This document shows, one piece after another, positions 1-4,507 of a DNA stretch of 6,211 nucleotides. The notes under the pieces were generated by a model. It searched no databases and was not told where the DNA came from. It worked only from the letters and a program-made list of their open reading frames with translations. Position 1 is the stretch's first letter. Every line of letters begins with the position of its first letter. The stretch is from Pseudomonadota bacterium (GTDB lineage: Bacteria > Pseudomonadota > Alphaproteobacteria > Rhizobiales > Xanthobacteraceae), in contig JAJYAH010000438.1 of NCBI GenBank assembly GCA_021779635.1, positions 1 through 6,211 of the forward strand. The letters are read 5' to 3'. A program made the translations under genes and the position numbers.

Positions 1-788
1 TCTATTTCGCGGTCCTGGAAGGTGCCTGTCGCGTGGTCCGCCCGGACCAGCCGCCGACCCTGGTGCGCGCCGGCGATTTCCTGCTGTCACCCTCAACCAA
101 CGATCAGGTCATCGAGAGCATCGAAGCGCCGCCTCATGGGATCGCGATGCTGCCGGTCGAGCTTGGCGAAGGGCGCTTCCGCGTCGGCCGCTCGGGCGAG
201 GCGATCAATCTCAGGATGCAGGTCGGTTTGTGCAGTTTCGCGTCACCGGACGCGGCATTGCTCGTCTCCCTGTTGCCGTCGCTGGTGGTGGCGCGCGGCG
301 AACCGCGGCTTGCGACACTGATGCAGCTGGTCGGCGACGAGACCCGAAATGCGAGGCCGGGACGGGAACTGATATTGGAGCGTCTGCTTGAAGTGCTGCT
401 GATCGAAGCGTTGCGTCGTGGGGCCGACACCGCCTCACTGCCCAGTGTCGCGCGCGGGCTGTCTGACGACCGCCTGGTTGCGGCTTTGCGTGCCATGCAT
501 GCGAAGCCGGCGTATGGCTGGACGGTCGCTGATCTTGCGGCTGAAGCCGCGATGTCGCGCTCGGCCTTCTTCGCCCGCTTCAACTGGATCGTCGGAATGC
601 CGCCGATGGAATACCTGCTCACCTGGCGCATGGCGCTCGCCAAGCGCCTGTTGCGAACCCGCGAACTCGCGATCGAGCACGTCGCCGCTCAGGTGGGCTA
701 TGGTTCGGCAAGCACATTCAGCACCGCCTTCACGCGGCATGTCGGAATGCCACCGGCGCGCTTTGCGCGGAAGACCGTCGCCGGATGA
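1..788 (+). CDS. AraC-family transcriptional regulator with N-terminal cupin-type domain, 5'-partial
   Basis: This is a DNA-binding regulator of the AraC/XylS family, missing its start codon because the reading frame (codons beginning at base 3) is open to the window edge. About 261 residues are visible. The first ones (YFAVLEGACRV, then a GDF motif) match the cupin-like sensor domain of the AraC_binding/Cupin_6 type, which in the family senses small molecules. The C-terminal 100 residues hold the double helix-turn-helix: the first near visible residues 173-193 (WTVADLAAEAAMSRSAFFARF region) and the second near 224-256, with the family hallmark GYGSASTFSTAFTRHVGMPPARFA around the end. A GTG at 33 could serve as a start, but it would cut into the sensor domain, so the true start is upstream. 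The gene converges on the SDR gene at 852-1598 across a 63-base gap. Regulators of this type often sit next to SDR/SnoaL sets they control; that role here is inferred. The effector is unknown. Confidence 0.93.
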   Translation, partial: YFAVLEGACRVVRPDQPPTLVRAGDFLLSPSTNDQVIESIEAPPHGIAMLPVELGEGRFRVGRSGEAINLRMQVGLCSFASPDAALLVSLLPSLVVARGEPRLATLMQLVGDETRNARPGRELILERLLEVLLIEALRRGADTASLPSVARGLSDDRLVAALRAMHAKPAYGWTVADLAAEAAMSRSAFFARFNWIVGMPPMEYLLTWRMALAKRLLRTRELAIEHVAAQVGYGSASTFSTAFTRHVGMPPARFARKTVAG

Positions 789-810
789 CATGAATGGGAG
801 CTGGGACTGC

Positions 811-838
811 TGCCCTTTACGCTCCCGGAGCAAAGGCA
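811..838. terminator. Imperfect hairpin between convergent genes, possible bidirectional terminator
   Basis: On the + strand tgcc(c)ttt pairs with aaaggca, and an inner gctc/gagc stem closes over a short ccg loop. It lies 23 bases after the stop of the AraC gene and 14 bases after the stop of the SDR gene on the other strand. There is no run of T on either side, so factor-independent termination is only a possibility. The alternative-frame C-terminus of SDR1 (stop at 817-819) would overlap it. Confidence 0.35.
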
Positions 839-851
839 TTCTGGCAGACAC

Positions 852-1598
852 TCAGCGTTCCGGCTTCACCTGTCCCGTCACCCAGCGCGCCTTATCGGAC
901 GCGAGGAAGGCGATGACGTCGGCCACGTCGGCGGGTTGACCGACACGCGAGAATACGGACATCGCTTCCGCCCCGGCACGCACCTCCGAGTTCACCAGCC
1001 ACGCAGCGTTCATGTCAGTCTCCGTGACTCCTGGCATGACCGTGTTCACCGTGATGCCACGGGGGCCGAACTCTGGAGCAAGCGCCAATGTCAAAGCTTC
1101 AAGCGCATCTTTTGATGCAGCGTAAGCGGGATGGGTCGGTGCGGCGACGCGGGTAAACCCCGTCGAAATGTTGATGATACGTCCATTGTCGCGAATATGA
1201 TCAGCAATGGCTTGAATAAGAAAGAAGGGTGCTTTTAGATTTATCGCCAGTATTTCATCAAACACGGCCTCGCTGGTATGCGCGAGGGAAACTGCCGGGG
1301 CAACGCCAGCGTTGTTGACGAGTATGTCGAGCCACGGCTCCCCCGTGGTTACGATCGCAGCCGTCTTGAATTGGTGCCAGATACTGTCTGTGGCTTCCTT
1401 GCCTTCCTGCAAGTCTGCCACGATCGCCACGGCTTTTGCTCCGAGCGCCTCAATCTCGCGCACGGTCGAGTGGGCTGCATCCGCATTGCTCGCGTAATGC
1501 ACACCGATAAAGCTCGCACCCTCCTTCGCCAGCACCAGCGCCGCGGCGCGGCCAATCCCCCGTGAACTGCCCGTTATCAGAGCGATTTTGTTCGACAA
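852..1598 (-). CDS. SDR1: short-chain dehydrogenase/reductase with non-ATG start and shortened C-terminus
   Basis: This is a classical short-chain dehydrogenase/reductase, a cytosolic NAD(P)(H)-dependent alcohol/carbonyl oxidoreductase with a Rossmann fold. Numbering from the TTG at 1598, it has the cofactor motif TGSSRGIG (9-16), NNAG (95-98), the tetrad Asn in INLKAPFF (N120), and YAASK (Y159, K163). The residue 13 before the catalytic Tyr, normally Ser, is Thr146. The PG motif and the late WVTGQ motif are present, but the protein stops five residues after WVTGQ, where relatives continue to a Gly-Gly segment. The start is uncertain. TTG at 1598 is the only usual start codon between the TGA at 1638-1640 and the Rossmann motif, but an ATT at 1608-1610 is better placed after a GGAG. 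It lies 39 bases after the SnoaL-like gene at 1638-2006 and is probably co-transcribed with it. The substrate is unknown, and the gene may be partly degraded. Confidence 0.88.
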   Translation of the reverse strand: MSNKIALITGSSRGIGRAAALVLAKEGASFIGVHYASNADAAHSTVREIEALGAKAVAIVADLQEGKEATDSIWHQFKTAAIVTTGEPWLDILVNNAGVAPAVSLAHTSEAVFDEILAINLKAPFFLIQAIADHIRDNGRIINISTGFTRVAAPTHPAYAASKDALEALTLALAPEFGPRGITVNTVMPGVTETDMNAAWLVNSEVRAGAEAMSVFSRVGQPADVADVIAFLASDKARWVTGQVKPER

Positions 1599-1616
1599 TG
1601 CTTTGGAAATCTCAGG

Positions 1617-1620
1617 CTCC
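1617..1620 (-). promoter_or_regulatory. Shine-Dalgarno GGAG that argues for an ATT start of SDR1
   Basis: On the - strand the sequence reads ACGGAG, then CCTGAG, then ATT at 1608-1610. The GGAG lies six bases before the ATT, an ideal spacing, but 18 bases before the TTG at 1598, which is too far. Reading from ATT gives an N-terminus (M)SKALSNKIALITG. ATT is a very rare start codon, so this may be a mutated ATG. Confidence 0.45.
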
Positions 1621-1637
1621 GTGGCAGCCCTATAGGC

Positions 1638-2006
1638 TCAATCCCGGATGTCAAAGCGGGCCACCTTGCCGTTTCGAAAACGGAAAACGTGTTCGACCAT
1701 CTTGTCTTTAAGACCGTGCGTCTGCCCTTGGAGCGGCTTGCCTTCGCGGTCGCGGACGGTCTGCCGGACTTCCGCGACGATCGTGCCATCCTCCGTTCGA
1801 TGAAAGCCGACAGGTTCGACGTGCGGACTGACCATGGACCACTGGCGGGTCCAGTAGGCGCGGATCGCCTCGCGGCCATGGACGTAGCCACCATCCATAC
1901 CGTTGGCCCAGACGACATCATCGGCGAGCGCGGTCAGCACCCCGTCTATGTCCCGGGCGTTAAAGCGATCGTACATGCGTTCGAGCATTTTGACGTCATC
2001 GTCCAT
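1638..2006 (-). CDS. SnoaL-like / NTF2-fold protein (122 aa)
   Basis: This is a small protein of the nuclear transport factor 2-like superfamily, SnoaL-like branch. Known members form cone-shaped alpha+beta dimers and act as polyketide cyclases, ketosteroid isomerases, epoxide hydrolases or binding proteins; the activity here cannot be assigned. The N-terminal helix (MLERMYDRFNARDIDGVLTAL) leads into LADDVVWANGMDGGYVHGREAIRAYW, a typical layout for the fold, followed by beta strands up to FRFRNGKVARFDIRD at the end. The length is normal. The ATG at 2004-2006 follows AAGGGA with good spacing. The stop TGA at 1638-1640 lies in the same frame as SDR1, 39 bases before its TTG, which suggests one transcript. 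The frame upstream of the ATG stays open and protein-like through the spacer at 2007-2121, but without any usual start codon. Confidence 0.88.
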   Translation of the reverse strand: MDDDVKMLERMYDRFNARDIDGVLTALADDVVWANGMDGGYVHGREAIRAYWTRQWSMVSPHVEPVGFHRTEDGTIVAEVRQTVRDREGKPLQGQTHGLKDKMVEHVFRFRNGKVARFDIRD

Positions 2007-2121
2007 TGGGTTTCCCTTGTATAGTGCGGGTGTTGGCCATCCATTGGCAGCGCGTTCCGTTTCGCGCTTGGCAGCATCGTGGTTCCATTGCCTGTAGAAC
2101 TCGTCGTACTTGCCGTCTCGT
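2007..2121 (-). other. Coding-like spacer between the two SnoaL-like genes
   Basis: The frame leading into the SnoaL-like gene at 1638-2006 is open through this whole spacer. It encodes a protein-like, charge-rich sequence (for example RDGKYDEFYRQWNHDAAKRE, then a segment ending LYKGNP just before the ATG). It has no ATG, GTG or TTG start, and upstream it runs into the overlapping C-terminus of the 2122-2520 gene before meeting a stop. I do not recognise the sequence. It may be the tail of a lost gene, or simply a chance open frame in GC-rich DNA. The last bases also carry the ribosome binding site (AAGGGA) of the downstream gene. Confidence 0.35.
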
Positions 2122-2520
2122 TCACGCCATCTGCGAGGCCCGCGCCAGTGCCTGCGTGTCGAGGTACTCCCGGATGCTCGTCAGTCTGCCGTTCCGGACC
2201 GTGATGGCGAAGATGAAGTGGTCCTCGAACGTCCTGTTCGTGGCCTTGACCTTGCCCCTGGCGAAACCGACGACAAAGACCCGGTCTCCCTGCGCTACGT
2301 ATTCACGGGGCTCCGTGCACGTTTCCAACGTCCTGGATGCTGTCTCAAGCAAATCCGCCAATCCCACGTGCCCGCGGCGCGTGCCGGCCAGCGGCCAGTC
2401 CTTGCCCGGGATGATCCATTCGATGTCTTCGGCGACCAGCGCCAGCAGGCCCTTCCTGTCGCTGCGGCCGATGGCCGCGAAGAAGTCTTTCGCGGTCTGG
2501 ATGTTTTTCTCGGTACTCAT
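2122..2520 (-). CDS. SnoaL-like / NTF2-fold protein (132 aa)
   Basis: This is a second small NTF2-fold protein of the SnoaL_2 or ketosteroid-isomerase-like type, only distantly similar to its neighbour at 1638-2006. The pattern is typical: an N-terminal helix (TAKDFFAAIGRSDRKGLLALV), then EDIEWIIPG..WPLAGTRRG, a middle helix, and the closing strands NRTFEDHFIFAITVRNGRLTSIREYLDT. The WPLAGT-RG and REYLDT-ALARA motifs are common in this family. The length is normal and the C-terminus looks complete. The ATG at 2518-2520 follows GGAG (2529-2532) with an eight-base spacer. The gene lies 82 bases after the F420-reductase-like gene and 115 bases before the next SnoaL-like gene, all in one direction. 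Small-ligand turnover or binding within the redox cluster is an inference; no reaction can be assigned. Confidence 0.88.
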   Translation of the reverse strand: MSTEKNIQTAKDFFAAIGRSDRKGLLALVAEDIEWIIPGKDWPLAGTRRGHVGLADLLETASRTLETCTEPREYVAQGDRVFVVGFARGKVKATNRTFEDHFIFAITVRNGRLTSIREYLDTQALARASQMA

Positions 2521-2542
2521 GGGAATTTCTCCATTTCCGTTG

Positions 2543-2566
2543 GATCGGATCGTGCGCGATCAGATC
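2543..2566. repeat. Inverted repeat of four GATC sites in an intergenic gap
   Basis: The arms gatcggatcg and cgatcagatc pair at nine of ten positions around a four-base loop (tgcg). The four GATC tetranucleotides start at 2543, 2548, 2558 and 2563, so the site is a near-perfect dyad. It lies between the stop of the F420-reductase-like gene and the ribosome binding site of the SnoaL-like gene. It could be an RNA hairpin that tunes or protects the downstream message, or a protein-binding dyad. No T run follows it on the - strand, so it is unlikely to be a simple terminator. Confidence 0.5.
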
Positions 2567-2602
2567 ACGTGCGTCGCGTTCCTGCCGGTAGGGACGTCGT
2601 GT

Positions 2603-3205
2603 TCATCCGTCGAACTTCACCAGGTCCTTAAAGATCAGCTGACCCCAACTGTTTCCGCGCGCCTGGACGAGCAGCCCACCTTCCGAAAGCCCGCCAAGTT
2701 TGATCGGCGCGAAACCGAGATTTTCTGCAAGCGCACCAATCTCTGCTGCGGCGCCGTCATCGTCGCTCGCCAGGAACACTACTCTCCTGCCGCCATGTAC
2801 GGCCGGGTCTCGATCAAGTGCCGCGGCGGCCAAATGGTTGAAGCCCTTGACCAGTCGTCCGCCAGTGAAGGCCTGCGCGACGACCTTGGAGGAAGGCTGT
2901 CCTCCCAGTTCCTCAGTAGGCACGCCGTAGGCATTGGTCACATCGACAATGATCTTCCCCTGCCAGGTGGCGAGCGCCTTCGCGACATCCGCATGCGACT
3001 CGAAACCGACAGCCAGAAAGACGATGTCCGCCTTGACCGCGTCCGCCAATTTTGTCGGAACGACCTCGGGACCGATCGCGGCCGCATCGGACGCAAAGCT
3101 TCTCGGGTCGCGCGTGGTTGCAACGGACACTTCGATGCCGTTGCGGGCAAACGCCTTGGCAAGAGCGTGGCCGATCTTGCCGAAGCCGATGATTGCGTAG
3201 TTCAT
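2603..3205 (-). CDS. NADPH-dependent F420 reductase-like NAD(P)-binding oxidoreductase (200 aa)
   Basis: This is a soluble Rossmann-fold protein of the family annotated as NADPH-dependent F420 reductase (F420-oxidoreductase NADP-binding, PF03807-like). The N-terminus MNYAIIGFGKIGHALA contains the dinucleotide motif G7-x-G9-x-x-G12. After the second strand comes ATTRDP (29-34), where T31 and R32 are where NADPH 2'-phosphate contacts usually lie. Further family features are the VFLAV strand (62-66), KIIVDVTNAYG (84-94) and VKGFNHL (119-125). The length is about 200, normal for the short family members. The ATG at 3203-3205 has a strong AAGGAG six bases upstream. It starts 27 bases after the SDR2 stop, so it probably shares a transcript. 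True use of coenzyme F420 is doubtful: most proteobacterial relatives are general NAD(P)-linked reductases of unknown substrate. Confidence 0.9.
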   Translation of the reverse strand: MNYAIIGFGKIGHALAKAFARNGIEVSVATTRDPRSFASDAAAIGPEVVPTKLADAVKADIVFLAVGFESHADVAKALATWQGKIIVDVTNAYGVPTEELGGQPSSKVVAQAFTGGRLVKGFNHLAAAALDRDPAVHGGRRVVFLASDDDGAAAEIGALAENLGFAPIKLGGLSEGGLLVQARGNSWGQLIFKDLVKFDG

Positions 3206-3211
3206 GATATT

Positions 3212-3217
3212 CTCCTT
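3212..3217 (-). promoter_or_regulatory. Ribosome binding site of the F420-reductase-like gene
   Basis: On the - strand AAGGAG is followed by AATATC and the ATG at 3203-3205, a consensus site with a six-base spacer. It is almost identical to the site in front of SDR2 (4006-4011), which reads AAGGAG, AATAAC, ATG. Confidence 0.8.
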
Positions 3218-3232
3218 CGGTTTTCGGCACGG

Positions 3233-3999
3233 TCAGAGCTTGTAGCCGCCGCTCGCCTCGATCGTCTGGCCGGTCACCCAATGGCCTTCATCCGAAGCCA
3301 GGAACGCCACGACGGCGGCGATTTCCTCAGGCTCGCCGAAGCGGCCCAACGCGATTTGGGCCTCGACCGCCTTTACGAGTTCAGGATTCTCTCGGATGGC
3401 GGCGTTCGCGTCCGTTCGCGTGTAGCCCGGCGCGACGGCGTTCGCGGTAATCCCGCGCGGCCCCAGCTCCAGCGCGAGCGCATGGGTCAGGTTGTTGATG
3501 GCCGCTTTGGCCATCGAGTAGACGGGGGCGGCCGTCACGGGCTTCGTGGCCGCAGCGGAAGAGATGTTGATGATGCGTCCACCATCGGCAAGACGATCCA
3601 TAGCGGCCTGAACGATGAAGAAAGGCGCGCGGGCGTAGACCGCGATCGGGGCGTCCCAACTCTCCGGCGTCGCGTCTTTGAAGCCAATAAAGCCGAAATT
3701 GCCAGCGTTGTTGACCAGAATGTCGAGGGCGCTGCTTCCGTTCCGCCTGGTCAACTCGTCATCGAGTCTTTCGAACAAGGTCGGGATGGTTGCAGGGTCG
3801 GCGAGGTCCGCGTGGATCGCGAACGCAGTGCCTCCGGCTTTCTCGATGGCCGTGACTGCCTCGTCTGCGCCTGACTTGCTGCGTTGTAGGTCAGCGCGAC
3901 CGTCGCGCCGTCCTTCGCAAGACGTTCGGCGATGGCGCGGCCAATGCCCCGAGATGCGCCGGTAAAGAGAGCCGTTTTTTCTTTAAGAGACTGTGCCAT
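3233..3999 (-). pseudogene. SDR2: short-chain dehydrogenase/reductase broken by a one-base frameshift
   Basis: This is a classical SDR of about 255 residues if repaired, read in two frames. The first part starts at the ATG at 3997-3999 (MAQSLKEKTALFTGASRGIG, cofactor motif at 13-20) and runs to VALTYNA. The second frame continues ADEAVTAIEKAGGTAFAIHADL and on through NNAG (97-100), IINISS (S148), YSMAK (Y161, K165) and the usual end WVTGQTIEASGGYKL. The shift is near 3876-3882: the sequence GCAGCAAGTCAGGC becomes the expected N-A-S-K-S-G if one A is restored (GCAAGCAAGTCAGGC). Unrepaired, the first frame ends in nonsense at 3751. The tetrad Asn expected before RAPFF is Tyr122. The start has a strong AAGGAG. 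It is probably co-transcribed with the gene at 2603-3205. It is a pseudogene unless the indel is a sequencing error. Confidence 0.87.
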
Positions 4000-4005
4000 G
4001 TTATT

Positions 4006-4011
4006 CTCCTT
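4006..4011 (-). promoter_or_regulatory. Ribosome binding site of SDR2
   Basis: On the - strand AAGGAG, a six-base spacer AATAAC, then the ATG at 3997-3999. It decides this start over the in-frame ATG at 4024-4026, which lies upstream of the site. The surrounding gap (4000-4063) shows no promoter I can support. Confidence 0.8.
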
Positions 4012-4063
4012 GATAGATGTGTGCATAGCCGGATCGCTGGTGTGACCCGCCAGGTGCTGCGCG

Positions 4064-4507
4064 TCAGATTTGCGCCAGGCCGCCGTCCACGGCGACTTCG
4101 CTCGCGGTCATGAAGCTGCTGTCCTGCGACGCGAGAAAGGCGGCTACCGCTCCGATCTCTGCCGGATCGGCCATGCGCTGGAGCGGTGTCATCGAGGCGA
4201 AGACCTTCTGGCCTTCCTCGCCTAGCGCTTCTTTGGCGAGTTCGGTCGCCGTCGCCCAGGGCGACAGCACGTTGACCCGGATGCCGGTGCCCTTCAGGTC
4301 CTCCGCCCAGGTCCGCGCGAGGTTGCGCACCGCCGCCTTGCTCGCGCTGTAAACGCTCATTGCCGGAGCACCGGTGGTGCCTGCGCTCGATCCGGTCAGG
4401 ATGATCGAACCGCCCTTTCCCATCAGCGGCAGCGCCTTCTGGACCGTGAAGATCGTACCCTTCACATTGGTGTCGAAGGTGTCGCGCCCCCATTTGAAGC
4501 GGGATGC
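4064..4507 (-). pseudogene. SDR3: 5'-truncated short-chain dehydrogenase/reductase remnant
   Basis: This is the C-terminal part of a classical SDR of a different subfamily from SDR1 and SDR2. SDR homology begins around RDTFDTNVKGTIFTVQKALP (about 4440-4485), the strand and helix that carry the tetrad Asn (DTNVKG). It continues through SIILTGSSAG, the catalytic YSASK, GIRVNVLSPWATATEL, and the family ending SSFMTASEVAVDGGLAQI. The whole N-terminal half, including the TGxxxGxG cofactor-binding loop and the NNAG-type motif, is absent, so about 100 residues are missing and the product could not bind NAD(P). Upstream the frame meets the TAG (4508-4510) that ends the nuclease-like gene. A GTG at 4463-4465 could start a 133-residue peptide, but with no convincing ribosome binding site. 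The PG that normally follows NVLSP is WA here. The missing half may lie beyond the window, or may be lost. Confidence 0.85.

Noticed and set aside
134..643. A 169-codon open frame on the - strand within the AraC gene.
   Set aside because: It is antisense to a regulator with clear helix-turn-helix motifs, and is Ser/Arg-rich without a family match.
2603..3205. Direct evidence for coenzyme F420 metabolism.
   Set aside because: The family name is historical; no F420 synthesis or F420-dependent genes are seen here, and most relatives in proteobacteria have no proven F420 link.
2006..3874. A 622-codon open frame on the + strand.
   Set aside because: It lies antisense to a SnoaL-like gene, the F420-reductase-like gene and most of SDR2, all of which have clear family motifs and ribosome binding sites. 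Its own sequence is Arg-rich and low in recognisable motifs, typical of an antisense shadow in GC-rich DNA.
4000..4063. A promoter in front of SDR2.
   Set aside because: No pair of -35 and -10 boxes with acceptable spacing stands out in this 64-base gap; only the ribosome binding site is clear.
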